Assembly: GCA_033239125.1 (NCBI GenBank)
Contig: BSWB01000007.1
Coordinates: 105,778,082 to 105,842,081 of the forward strand
Source: Fagopyrum homotropicum
Lineage: Eukaryota; Streptophyta; Magnoliopsida; Caryophyllales; Polygonaceae
Direction of reading: 5' to 3'
DNA length: 64,000 nt
The position numbers and the translations under genes were made by a program. Below the pieces are notes generated by a model. That model was not told where the DNA came from. It did not search any database and saw nothing but the letters and a program-made list of their open reading frames with translations. Below are positions 46,096-57,324 of this stretch, in pieces. Each line of letters opens with the position of its first letter. Within the stretch, counting starts at the first letter, position 1.

Positions 46096-46474
46096 TTTTT
46101 CATCTTTCATCTAGCCTTATTTTTCCATTAAAGGACTGCTTGATTCGTAGAAAAATAAGAGAGAGTTAAGAATTTTGGAAAAAAACAATTTGGTTCCTTG
46201 GTTTTTGGTGAGATGCCGAAACCTCCTCCTTGGTGAGATGTCAGGTGGTTTGTCTTTGTGAGATGTGAGGACGAAGGCATTAGTTCTTATAGGCAAGATG
46301 CTTATGAGAGTTGATATGGGTATTGTAGAGTGAATGGTGAGATGCTTGAAGCTCTATCAATAGATATCGTTTATTTTATTTTCCATTATCAAAAAATGCA
46401 ATAAAACACGTGTGTAAGTTTGTTTTACTTTGTGTTTGTCTTGCATCGTTGGATCCTTAGTTTGGGGCGTATCA

Positions 46475-47288
46475 CAAGTTTCGTAATGAAATCCGACGAA
46501 CCGCTTTTGCGTTGCACTTTTGTTTTATGAAGAGAAAGGGGGAGGAGACGTTTTGTTGTGTGTGAGAATGAGAGGACGAAACACCTTTATATAAGAGAGC
46601 TTAGAGACGTAGGAGAAGAAATGTTTTTAGTTCCAGGTAAACATCCAATTCATTATTCTTAAAAAATATATTTTTCAACCCTAGTGGTTCTCCGAGAACA
46701 TGACATTTGAACCCTTCCAAGGGAGAGGCAATTGGAGCCTTTTGTTTAGCAACCAAAGCTTCAGCAAGGCCAAACAACATAATGTTCAAAACACAACAAC
46801 GAGCAACCTAAACAACCAAGTGCTTTACTAGAAAATGTCAACTTCACCTCTGGACGCACCACTTACAACTCTACATCCTCCAAATAGACGTCGTTTCAAC
46901 CGGTTGCTATTGAAGTTCCTTTCTCTACAATGCAAGATCCGATAGGGCATATAAATAGGGCAAGAAGTGAAGGACAATTAAGTGCGTTGCATCATAGGAC
47001 ATCATCGGGAATGGAAAGATCTCATCAACATACGTAAATTTCAAATCATTTCTTAACAAATACTCATGCAAGACACGGGTATAAACTAGTTTGGTATGAA
47101 AAGCTAACAAAAAGGATGAATAAACTACACAATTGAGTTTATATAACACCCGATAGGTATGTAGAGGTCTAGCAAAAGTCGGGAAGAACAACTAGATCAG
47201 TGAAACCAAATCCACATAAACCTAGTATCAAAAAGAAAAAGATTAACAACAGGAAAAACTTCATCAAACTAAGCTTTGATGTGCCTAA
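46475..47288. other. Intergenic sequence right of LTR array, no recognised gene
   Basis: Includes TTTATATAAGAGAG at about 46588 (TATA-like). A minus-strand frame of 88 codons (46925-47191, MFFPTFARPLHTYRVLYKLN) is aromatic-rich and unrecognised; a second of 62 codons lies at 46601-46789. I cannot support either as a gene. Confidence 0.3.
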
Positions 47289-48529
47289 GGTTGTGTTTGG
47301 CAAGACATTTACACTAGCGTAAATGAGTGTTTATGAGTGTTTGGATTTTTGAACGGGTATTTTCGGAAGTGTTTATGAAACCCTTGTCAAAGCAAAGGTT
47401 TCCGGAGAAACACTAGTGTTTTACGTGTGTAATGACTTTGTTGTCCTTACTTTTTATGCGTAATTACGTTGATTATCATGTATTTAAGAACATTTTCTAC
47501 CTCTCTTCATCCTTATCCCGTTGAAGAACTTCTTGCTCTGAACATCAAACCTAATTTTCTCCAGCCTCTCCAACCTCTCCATCTTTAATGGTGAGTTTGG
47601 TGACTATCGAAACCCTCAAACTTTGATAAAATTTGTTGCCAAATCCCCATTCATTTGATAATCTCACTTCTCCTTCCTCGCAGCAAGATACTCTCTCTCT
47701 TCTTCTATTTTTCTTCTTTTTTGAAATCATTCCTTACTTCCTGTGCAAGCTCTGCTGCTCTGTCTCCATTTCTAAGGTGCACCAAGATACTACTTGCTGA
47801 TTTTACTTTTCATTCCGCATTTTAACTCTTGCATGAGTCGTTTTTCTGTCGATATTTCAAGTTTTATCGTCTTGATTCTCCATTCAGGGATATTTTTGGT
47901 TTCTTACACCGAGTTATTGCTTGCTGATTTTGCTTTTGGAATCCTGCAACAACTTGGTAAGGGTTGTAAGCAAATGGAAGCCGGCGGCCAATTTTCCTTT
48001 CAAGTTTGTATGGTTATCATATCTTCTTTTTAATTTTCTTCTACTAAATCGACTGAAATACATATTGGTGGCCCAAGTACAAGGGGTTTGGAGGATGTCC
48101 CTATGAATCAAGATCGAATTCAAATATCATTTGTAGAAATAGTGGTTAATTGTTGTGTAAATTTGTATCACTTCAGGATTGACAACGAGTACACAATTAG
48201 TTTCCCCTTAGAAGTAACAAGGAAGAGGATTATGGTGGGCGCAACAACAAATCAGGATTGAAGTTTTGTTTGTATCCCATTTTTAATGAGACAATTTCTT
48301 ATAGTCACATTTCTATCATTGTTCTCGCCATTGTAAGTGCTACTAGAGCAACAACAGAACTAGAAATCACTGTCAAAGTTTTGTTTGCAGAACATTGACG
48401 ACCCTTTCCAACAAACACAAACACTCATTAGTGTTTACAAACACTAAATATCAGTGTTTTACGAAAACACTTCGAAAAACACTAGTGAAATTTAAAACTG
48501 TGGTTTTGCCAAGTATGTCAAACACAGCC
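47289..48529. mobile_element. Harbinger/Tourist-like non-autonomous element (1241 bp)
   Basis: The ends are inverted: left GGTTGTGTTTGGCAAGAC, right the inverse of GGCTGTGTTTGACATACTTG. A TAA stands directly outside both ends (47286-47288 and 48530-48532), the 3-bp duplication typical of PIF/Harbinger. ACACTAG and AACACTAGTG repeats add to the inversion near the ends. The interior (47480-48200) is non-repetitive, with CT-rich tracts and frames up to 79 codons but no transposase; it could be captured DNA. Confidence 0.75.
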
Positions 48530-48708
48530 TAAACTTCATTCTAGCTATTGGTTGAACGGCTCTTGGCTGTTACATATTCGTTTGTTAAATTAAGGGAGTC
48601 TTAATTGGTTTTTAAGACAGGTAATAATTAACGGCGATTGGTTGTTACATATTCCTTTGCTAAATTAAGGGGGTCTTAACTGGTTTTTAAGGCAGAAAAT
48701 AATTAGTC

Positions 48709-51700
48709 TGTAACACCCCAAATTTTGAGAACTCAGGGAGCTACTGGTTAGGACCTCACAATGGGTCCCGACCTTGGTTTAACAACAACTTCACTAAGAT
48801 CTTACAACAAGGCACAAATGTAATTAAAAACAATTTCCAAAATATAATATTTTTACTGGTATGAAAGTACACATGTGACAGCCTTACAAACATATATAAA
48901 GATACATAACATGCATGACGTATGGAAGACTCCCCCGTCCCCATCTAATGAGTACGTGGACCCGGCTGACCATCCATTCCGGATCACTCTGCAACTGTCT
49001 ATCTCTACAAATCTACAACACGGATAAACCGTTAGCTAACAATCCAAATATAAGTAGAATAACAACAGCACAAACACACGTAGAAACAAAATAAACAAAC
49101 ATCATGCTGGCATTCAACCGTTTATTATCTATTAATTAGGTGATTCATCTTATTCAATTTTACAGTTGTGGCACGAGAGCTATTAACAGTTCTCGCCTCC
49201 GTTCCTTATCCAACTGGGTGTAGGTCTAGCTGACCTCCGCCGGTAGCATCACTACAAACCGAGTATGGACTAGTCCCTAAAGAAACCCCCAGCGCCCGCA
49301 AGCTAACTGAGCAGAATGCCACCGCCCGTTACTCTTAGGCCAAGTATAGGTCGGTAAATATCTATCACAACCTATAACTCTAAACATCTCCATCACACAC
49401 CACTATCATCATTCATGCTCATATTTAGAAGTCAGCTAAGTAAGCCCAAAGGACTTACCTGAGTCAAGTCGCAACTCTCTTAATCTCAACTCGGCATTTA
49501 ACCGTAGGAACTCAATTGCCTGTTATACCAGACAAGGGAATCAATAATGTATCCCACTTTCTTAGAAGTCTCCAACTTCTAAGATATAAAAAAAATCGAT
49601 CAACAAGAGATTACCAAAATACCCTTATACAGGTAAATGACCATTTTACCCCTGGTCCCGAAACTTCTAAAAATTTCATAATTTATGTTTAAACTCTTAT
49701 TTGAGACTAACTAACCATATTCTACTCCCTATGATGATTTTAGGTAACAACTAGAAAAACCACCCATTTTCTATTTCTCGAAAAGTCACTAAAGTCCAAC
49801 TACAGCTTCAAATATAAAATTCGAATAATCTTATAAAAATTCCGAATTAATTCCCTAGGTCATCTATGATATCCTATCTACTCATAGGAGAAAGAATTTT
49901 TTAAAACTGTTAAAGCATCGCTTCTACAAAAATTTCTAAAGTTGGGTACAACACTTAACAAGCAGCACATTGTCTTAACTTTAAAAAAAAATCATAACTC
50001 CTAAACTACTCGCTGTATTTATCCCAAATTTTGATATGTTCTACTATTAAATCTTATCTCTAATATATCCAAAATTCAAGTCCAACGGAGATCAAGAGCT
50101 TATTCAAAACCATCTCACAAAACAGCATCACTTGCTGTTTTCCCCAACACTCAGCACATATATAAAACGTCAACTTTGAAACACAATAACTCTCAAACCG
50201 TAACTCCGATTCTTCCCAAATTTTAATATGATCTACAACAAGATGTCAACTATATCATATCAAAAATTCAAGCCTAACAGAGATCAAAAGCCTATTCAAA
50301 ACTATCTCACAAAACAACATCCCATGCTGTTTTTCTCAACTCAGCACATTTATAAAACTGAACTTTGAAACCCCATATCTCTCAAACCATAACATGGATT
50401 CCTCTGAAATTTTAGTATGATTTACTTTGAAATACCATCTATAACATATCCGAAAACTAGCCAAAAAGGAAGAGTGTAGCTTACCCAAAATTTGACCCGA
50501 AGTTGACTGCTCGTAAATGTTGGAAAGCTGAAAAAGAAGTAACAGCTCCTTGTAATTGCTCATTTGGCTGCAAAGTATGGGTTCTAGGATGGCTTAGCAG
50601 CAGCTACCTATATATATAAACGGAGGGAAGGAAGAGCATGTCATACTCACTATAATCTCGACAAGGAGGGAGGAGGGGCCTTGGTCTATTGTGCTTACCC
50701 AATGGCTCAACAGCAAGCAGGGAAGACCATTGCGTGCAGAAGGATGGCGTCCGAAGGTTGGTGAGCAAGACGGCTGGCGTGCTCAGGGAAGGCTTCAGCG
50801 GAACGCTTTGTACAGAAGAGAATAAGATGTTGGTTGTGTGAAGATCTTCCAGGCAGCAAGGGTGGCGTCGGCTGGTGTTGGTTGGCGACAGAAGGCGGAA
50901 GAGTGAAGAGGATACGGGTGTTCAGGAAGGGAGGAGGCAAAGTATCTCGTACAGAAGGAAGGAGAGAGTGATCTGGCCTGCTATCGACGGAAAGGGGAAT
51001 CTTCAGCGTTATTTCCGGCAGTTATTGAGCGTTCTTCTCAGCCGTTACGTGAGGCAAGGGAAAGAGAAGGGGAGCAGCTGCTGCGTGGGCTGAAGAGACT
51101 AAGGGCCTGTCACTCTTCTCTGCTTGTTGGGCTGAACACGTACTGGGCTAGCACACAAACCACACTTCGCTGGCTGGAGCAATGCAGCGTTGGGCTGGCG
51201 TCTGGTGTCTCCTGGGCTACTCAGATCCGTGTAGAGCAAAATAAGAGACAAAGGCTGGACATAAATTCAACAAGGTACATGGGCTGAGGCAAGGTAGTGC
51301 TGCTGGGCTGAGGCGGACACTGGGCGCTGGGCAAGCTGATGGCGGCTTCTGGGCTTGTCACAGACTCGTCTGGCCTTGTCACAGCTTCGTCACAGACTTG
51401 TCCAGACCTTGTCACAGCTTCGTCACAAACTTGTCAACGACGAGTCATATTCTAAATTAGGGTTTGGGGCTAAACTTATTATTTTATGTGAAGTCAAGGG
51501 ATCGGAACTGGTAGGCTACGGAATAGGCGGATACGGATCATGTTATAGTTTAGGATTGGTTATAATAATCCTATCATTTTATGTGAAGGTAAGCTACATA
51601 AAATGATAAAATTTTATAAAGATCCTATCATTTTATGTGAAGGGAAGCTACATAAAATGATAAATTTTATAATAATGTGTCTAACTAAGTAGACGGATAT

Positions 51701-51764
51701 GGGTCAACTGATCGAGATCGGGTTTGTTACAGAAATAAACGGAATAAAAATTCCGGATATTACA
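48709..51764 (-). mobile_element. Tekay-type gypsy solo LTR D (3056 bp)
   Basis: Flanked by TAGTC (48704-48708 and 51765-51769). Minus strand starts TGTAATATCCGGAATTTTTA and ends TTGGGGTGTTACA. 48709-49470 is the inverted shared 3' module. 49560-50500 is AT-rich and holds repeats such as CATCTCACAAAACA.CAT with AACTCTCAAACC. 50600-51430 is GC-rich (minus-strand TATA at about 50609-50620, then a leader-like segment with TGTCACAG/CTTCGTCACAG repeats at 51357-51437). Two CATTTTATGTGAAGG hairpins occur at 51572-51662. Frames of up to 77 codons are not genes. Confidence 0.9.
51572..51662. repeat. Duplicated hairpin near 5' end of solo LTR D
   Basis: TATCATTTTATGT pairs with ACATAAAATGATA at 51572-51584/51596-51608 and again at 51626-51638/51650-51662. 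A half copy, TATTTTATGTGAAG, lies at about 51480. Solo LTR A has one copy at 4452-4484. Confidence 0.85.
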
Positions 51765-52012
51765 TAGTCATTAATCCCTTAATGTCCTCAATATAACTCA
51801 CATATTGGAGCAATATATATAGGGGTTTATTCTATGTAAATATATGACTTACTACAATACACTTCTAGAAAAACACACTAGAGCTTACCATTAATCAGTG
51901 GCTTTGGGATTTGGGGCGTGGATACTTCTGGTCTGTTAATCGGGTTAACATGGTGGACTAAGGACAACACTCCCAGTACGAGTACCGTTAAGGTTAGTAC
52001 ATTTTCCAACAG

Positions 52013-52025
52013 TGGTATCAGAGCC
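52013..52025 (+). other. Primer binding site of copia element E
   Basis: TGGTATCAGAGCC one base after the 5' LTR. The following 52026-53050 is an AT-rich, non-coding leader of about 1 kb ending in a (TA)n run before the gag ATG. Confidence 0.92.
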
Positions 52026-53050
52026 AAATGTGTTCCGGCCTCTGTCCCGACTATCATTTTGTACCGTAATTATCCCGTTGTTTTTTTTTTTTACTTTTTT
52101 GATTGTGTATTAAACACCAGACTTTGTGTTTGTCTCGTACAGGCTGCACACATATATGTCACGCGTCGATCATCCCGAACCCACACATAGTTATTCCCAT
52201 TTGAGAACATCGATGTAAAATGCCTTCACCCGTTTTGTATCGGCATGAGTGTGTCATGCTATGATTGTTTCTAGTCAATGACAACAACTAAGAAAATGCC
52301 TATGTGACACACTCTTGTGGATCTGTGTGATTTTGTATGACCATGACAGTGTCGTTTTATACCTCAAACATAGATCGATTTTCTCATCTGTGCGTTAGAA
52401 AAATGATCTATAAAAAGTTTTTCATTTTTAATGAGAATAGTTTTTTGTGGAATATTGTGAGGGAGATAGAGTTTTAAAACTCTTCTGTTTTTTTTCTTGG
52501 TGATAAGAAGAAAAAGGTTATTTTATTGTAAGTAGTGACAGTGTAATTATCACCTACTTTAGACTTATAGTATTAGGCAAGTTGCTTTATACATGTTCCA
52601 AGTTGCTCTTCTACATATAATTCACCTTTCACGAGTATATATTATCAAATTTCTTTCCTTTTTTTCCCGCTACCTATTACTACTTATTAAAATATATGCT
52701 TGTGCGTACGAATGAGTTTTGTATATCGCTACTCATTTTTGTGAATACAATTTCACTTTATAAAATATATATCGTAATAATGTAAATTTGTTTTCATTAT
52801 ATTTTAATGTCTTAGTGACGTTATGTTGCTAATTTGTTTGGCTTAGTTTTATGTACAATTAAATATGTTTCATCATACATTCTTGTAATAATGAAAGATA
52901 AATTTTGAAACTTTATAGTTTACGTTTTTGTGTGATGATTATGAACATAGTGAAATTTTTGAACATGAGACGTAAATAAAAGAGTTTTTTTTAGTAATTT
53001 ATCTTATCTATCGTGCCTAATGTCCATATTATATATATATATACTTGTAG

Positions 53051-53947
53051 ATGGCTAAAAATATGATTGGTGATTTGTCCACCTCTGAGAAACTTGATGG
53101 TACAAATTATGATATTTGGCATAGGAAGATTCAATATCTTATTAATGAACGTGAGGTTTTAGAAACCATATCCACTATCGTAATAAAACCTGTTGAGCCA
53201 CAAGATCCTCTTGATAAGAAGTATCTTGAGGATATGAAACTCCACGATGAGTGGGTCCGAAAAGATCGTTCTGCACGCTTTACTATGTTGTTTTGCATGC
53301 ATAATGATTTGATCGGTGAGTTTGAGACATGCCTGACTGCTAAGGACATGTGGGATAAACTTAAGGTCACGTTTGGTCAAACTTCAACAACTAGGCTTCG
53401 TGCCTTAAACTTGAAGTGGATGCATTATACGATTGATCCTAAACACAATGTGATTGAACACTTGCGTATCATGAGTGCCATGGTACGTGATCTTAAAGTT
53501 GCAAGGCGTGATGTGCCTGATAAGGAGAAAATAGTGGATGTGCTTTGCTCTCTTCCTTATGATACTGAAGAATGGAAGAATTTCAAATTACTCATGTCTC
53601 ACAGTGAAAACATCAAGACATTCGCTGAACTTACAAAACATGTGGAGATGGAGGTAGAGCGTCAAAAGGCGTTAAAGCCCTCCACTTCTAATGTTGCGCT
53701 TGTTGTACAAGGTAAGTCCAAGTACAAGAAGCCTAAGCGGACCAAAAAGGGTCGACGCCCAACTCAGACTCAAAGACCACGTGGTGGTGTCAACAGACAA
53801 CAAAAGGCAAAAGACCATCCTAAAGAGACCAATTTAGCGCGTGTGAAGCGCTACAATTGTGGAATAAAAGGCCACTTTACTCGAGAATGTCCCGAGCCAA
53901 AGAAGATAGTTGTTTCCACCTATACTCATGAATTATATGTTTGTTAA
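53051..53947 (+). CDS. gag of copia element E
   Basis: 298 codons, open, from ATG 53051 just after a (TA)n run. N-terminal STSEKLDGTNYDIWHRKIQY is the copia gag start; the UBN2-type domain follows with CLTAKDMWDKLKVTFGQTST and LRALNLKWMHYTIDPKHNVI. Near the C-terminus a basic stretch (KYKKPKRTKKGRR) leads to a zinc knuckle in which the first Cys is Arg: RYNCGIKGHFTREC. The knuckle is therefore probably non-functional. A TAA at 53945 ends the frame before protease, where most copia elements stay open, so this stop is likely secondary. Gag forms the cytoplasmic particle. Confidence 0.85.
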   Translation: MAKNMIGDLSTSEKLDGTNYDIWHRKIQYLINEREVLETISTIVIKPVEPQDPLDKKYLEDMKLHDEWVRKDRSARFTMLFCMHNDLIGEFETCLTAKDMWDKLKVTFGQTSTTRLRALNLKWMHYTIDPKHNVIEHLRIMSAMVRDLKVARRDVPDKEKIVDVLCSLPYDTEEWKNFKLLMSHSENIKTFAELTKHVEMEVERQKALKPSTSNVALVVQGKSKYKKPKRTKKGRRPTQTQRPRGGVNRQQKAKDHPKETNLARVKRYNCGIKGHFTRECPEPKKIVVSTYTHELYVC

Positions 53948-55486
53948 CATGCATTAGTTGCTCATACACTTCCTAATTGGATTGTAGACTCGGGAGCAAA
54001 CAAACATATAGTTCGTGATCATGAAGGGTTTTTGGATTTTCACCGTTTTTCGGTGGGTTGCACAAACCGTCATGCTTGGGAATGGCAGCGAGAAAGACGT
54101 CCTTGGAACTAGAACATACTAAATCAAGCTCCGTGGAGGCAACAAGTTGCTTCTTCATGAAACTCTCTATGCACCCGGGGTGCAAAGTTGTTTAGTTTCA
54201 GTGATTAGTTTGTTGAAACTTGGTTTTGTTTTAACTTTAGTAGTGATAGTTTGCACATTTTGTATCATGGCGATGTTTTTGGTCATGATATTTTAAATAA
54301 TGGTTTTTTCGTTCTTAAATTGGATGATTTTTATGATAATAATCCGTCATTTGCTTTAGTTTCTCGTTTTAATATTGATTCTGAATCTGTTAAATGGCAT
54401 GCTGGACTTGGTCATGTGGGCCAAGAAGGAATGAATAGACTAGCTAAAGATGGTCTTTTAGACCAACTCTCTAGGGTTAAGTTGCCCATGTGTGAGTCTT
54501 GTCTAGCTGGTAAAGCTACTAAGAAACCTTTTGGTAAGACTTCTAGAGCTTCAAGTCCTTTAGACTTAATCCATTCTGACATTTGTCGGCCTTTAAACGT
54601 AAAGGCTCGTCATGCTGCTGTATATTTTCTCACATTTATAGATGACTATTCACGTTTGATTACGTGTATTTGTTATCTCATCGTTATGAAGCGCTTGATA
54701 CGTTCAAACATTTTGTAGCTGAAGTGGAGAACCAGTTAGAACGAAAAGTTAAGACCTTTTGAACTGATTGTGGTCGTGAATACCTTTCTGATATGTTCAA
54801 AGGTTTTTGTGAGGAAAAGGGTATAATTAGACAACTTACTATTCCTTATACTCCACAACAAAATGGTGTTGCGGAAAGGAGGAATCGTACCTTACTTGAC
54901 ATGGTTAGGTCTATGATGACTCAACCCAACTTACCTATTAGCTATTGGGGAGATGCATTGCTTACGGCAACCTACATCCTTAATCGCGTACTAAGTAAGA
55001 GTGTACCCCTTACTCCATATGAGTTATGGGATAATAGAAAGCCCTCTTTGGACTACCTATGTCCATGGGGTTCGGCTGGCTATGTGCAGAACCCGGCCCA
55101 TAAACATGGTAAACTAGGTCCAAGAGCTACCAAAATGGTGTTCATGAGATATCCGGATCACTCCAAAGGATATGTGATGTATGGTGAACGCCGAAATGGT
55201 GGCATGAGTGAAGTTGATTCTCGTAATGTCAATTTCCTTGAGGATGAGTTCCCAAGTATTGGTGAAATAAAGAAAGATCTCGAGTTGTATGAGTTACAAC
55301 AACCATTTCATAGGAAAATCAAGCATATTAAGAGGCGTTATCATTTTGTTCGAAACGCCATAAAAATAAGGAAGTTTCCATTAAGTATATTTCGACTAAT
55401 GAGATGATTGTTGATCCTTTAACTAAACCTATTGCTAGAGATGCGGTCCGAGCCCATGTTAAACGTTTGGGCTTACAAAGGTTTTA
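53948..55486 (+). pseudogene. protease-integrase-RNase H tail of copia element E (RT missing)
   Basis: Protease WIVDSGANKHI begins at 53982. After broken frames the integrase follows: zinc region KWHAGLGHVGQEGMNRLAKD and CESCLAGKATKKPFGK, core LIHSDICRPLNVKARHAAVY, a frameshift near 54715, then TPQQNGVAERRNRTLLDMVR and LITYW-type GDALLTATYILNRVL. At about 55310 the integrase C-terminus (EIKKDLELYELQQPF) passes directly to KIKHIKRRYHFVRNA and, after a shift, VDPLTKPIARDAVRAHVKRL, the very end of copia RNase H. Reverse transcriptase and most of RNase H are therefore deleted. Stop at about 55484. Confidence 0.85.
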
Positions 55487-56934
55487 GAGTTTTATTGTAT
55501 CTTCTTTTGTTTTGGTCGCAAACATATGTTTTGTGCTATGAACATGTTTTGAGCATTTTGGAATAAAAGTATTTTTTTTAAAAAAATTTTCATGAGCATT
55601 TGTTGCATTTTTATGGCACGTAAGGATGCTACCAAGCTCCTTAATTGACCTAGTCACACAAATAATCACCTTGATGCTAGAGTAGCATGCAAGATAAGAG
55701 TGAGTCTTGATTAACACTTTGTGTGTACGAGAATGTATTATTACACTTGTGATGTGTAGATAATAAGTTGACTCATTTCATAGTCGCCTTATTACGTATA
55801 AGATGGGACTCTCAAAGAGTCAAGTATGAAATACATGTCTTTCATACTAGAGCTTAAAACCAAATAACGAGTGTGGGATTGGACATTGAGTATGTCAAAT
55901 CAAGTGACTCGGGTTAGATACTTAGGTAGTATCTAAACTATTATTCGCACGACATAGAAGAGTGGCATGCCCTTAGTGGAAATATGTCGTGACACATATA
56001 TCATACTATGTGTGTTTTCCGATCATTATAGGAGTGACAGACCTTTCCCCACTCTGTCACTGTGTGAGCCCTATGGACCGTAGTGCCTATTGTTGTACGA
56101 AGCCCTTTTTTGACTTAGAGCTGTGTTAAAAAGTCTAAACACTATGTTGCTACTTTTGTATGATTACATAAAGCCGAAAAGTTGAGGCGTAATAGGTCAT
56201 ATTAGGAAAGTAGTTGAGTGAGATGTTTTTTCATTAGTGTCTAAGGAAGGTCAATTCAACTGCACCATGTTAAGCCCGCCCGACATTTATATACTAAGTG
56301 TATAACTTTGTAACATGTTAATAGTATAAAGGGACAATGTATGTTGCGGTGTTGTTTGAATGACCTAGGGAATCGTTTTTACGGTGAAAGTGTTATGTTA
56401 GTTTGATGGTAGCTTTATATAACACAACTTGTTACTTTTTGGTCGCACACCCATTTCCTGTATGAACTGTGTTACGAGGGTGCATTCAATCCAGACTTTT
56501 AAAGATTTTGACTGATTATTAAAATTGTTGATTCTGTGGGATATTTTAATTCTATATAGAGTCACTATAGATTCTGTGAAAATCTTATGTGTTGGGGGAA
56601 GATTTCTATGGAGTTTAGGTATGTATATAAGTAATAAAAAATCCTACAAAATCAATCAAATAATAGATTCTTTAAAAATCAACAAACTTTTAAATATACC
56701 ATAGGAATTTTATGGAAAATTTTAAATCCTAATTGAATACCTAAAGATTTATATGAACTTTTAAAAATCTATATTAAATACCCATAGACTTTTAAACTCC
56801 AAAAAATTCCTGTAAAGTCTTAATTGAATACACCCCCATTTAGTTTGTTTATTGTAGTAAACTTGGTTGTGTGACCAAGTGGGAGACTTGATTGGTTGTC
56901 TAGCCGAGTGAGAGTATTGTAATTTGAACGGCTC
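55487..56934 (+). other. 3' spacer of copia element E, no gene
   Basis: Non-coding, about 1.45 kb, ending in CAAGTGGGAGACTTGATTGG (polypurine tract region). It includes a MITE-like insertion (56478-56837). Confidence 0.6.
56478..56837. mobile_element. MITE with GGGTGYATTCAAT ends (~360 bp)
   Basis: Left end GGGTGCATTCAATCCAGACT, right end the inverse of GGGTGTATTCAATTAAGACT. The interior is AT-rich and itself largely self-complementary (repeated AAATCTATATT/GATTCTGTG). The ends look like a common plant hAT-type MITE family; I could not find a clean target duplication. Confidence 0.65.
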
Positions 56935-57324
56935 TTGGTTGTTACATATTCCTTTGTTAAATTAAGGGGGTCTTAATTGTTTTTGAAGACAAGAAATAAT
57001 TAACGGCGATTGACTGTTACATATTACTCTACTAAATTAAGGGGGTCTTAATTGGTTTTTAAGACAGGAAATAATTAGTCATTATTCCCTTAACCTCTTC
57101 AATGTAACTGACATATTGAAGCAATATATATATAAAGGGGTTTATTCTATGTGAATATACGACTTACTACAATACACTTCTAGAAAAACACACCAGAGCT
57201 TACCATTAATCAGTGACTTTGGGATTTGGGGCGTGATACTTCTGGTCAGTTATCGGGTTAACGTGGTGGACTGAGGACAGCACTACCAGTACGGGTACTG
57301 TTAAGGTTAGTACATTTTCCTACA
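56935..57324 (+). repeat. 3' LTR of copia element E (~390 bp)
   Basis: Matches the 5' LTR with about one difference per 15-20 bases by eye. TATATATATAAAGGGG at about 57124 is the TATA-like box. Confidence 0.88.

Larger units (their letters stand above)
40346..46474 (+). mobile_element. Tandem array of four LTRs joined by 82-bp PBS/PPT internal regions (TRIM-like)
   Basis: LTRs of ~670 bp lie at 40425-41096, 41179-41840, 41923-42596 and 42679-46474 (the last interrupted by 42976-46095). Each starts TGATGTGATCCGGGAAACC and ends TTGGGGCGTATCA. The spacers (41097-41178, 41841-41922, 42597-42678) are each 82 bp and contain TTTGGTATCAGAGCC (primer binding site) and AAAAGGTGGAGAGGA (polypurine tract) and nothing else. 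A partial spacer with a mutated PBS (40346-40424) precedes LTR 1, so a further LTR was lost on the left. No coding sequence. Structure matches a miniature LTR retrotransposon expanded by LTR recombination. Confidence 0.9.
48552..52011 (+). repeat. 5' LTR of copia element E with nested solo LTR
   Basis: 48552-48708 and 51765-52011 together equal the ~390-bp 3' LTR at 56935-57324. The pair of direct sub-repeats TTACATATTC...AATTAAGGGGGTCTTAA occurs twice in each LTR. TATATATA at 51815-51822 is a TATA-like box. Confidence 0.88.
48552..57324 (+). mobile_element. Ty1/copia element E, RT region deleted, 5' LTR interrupted
   Basis: 5' LTR 48552-52011 (interrupted by solo LTR D), PBS at 52013, gag-protease-integrase coding remnants 53051-55485, a 1.4-kb 3' spacer, polypurine tract AAGTGGGAGA near 56878 and 3' LTR to 57324. 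The repeated LTR sequence starts TTGAACGGCTCTTGG and ends GTACATTTTCC(A/T)ACA. The outer left border is uncertain because the copies differ by small indels just outside; CTAGC / TTAGC may be a decayed target duplication. Without the nested LTR the element is about 5.7 kb. Confidence 0.85.

Noticed and set aside
40346..46474. Considered as a ~750-bp tandem satellite
   Set aside because: Each unit has a PBS next to a CA-3' end and a polypurine tract next to a TG-5' end, exactly as in LTR retrotransposons, and only four copies exist, so an LTR array is the better reading.
50707..51415. Frames of 64-77 codons in the GC-rich part of solo LTR D
   Set aside because: Inside an LTR, no domain, and not present in the other LTRs of the family; treated as leader sequence.
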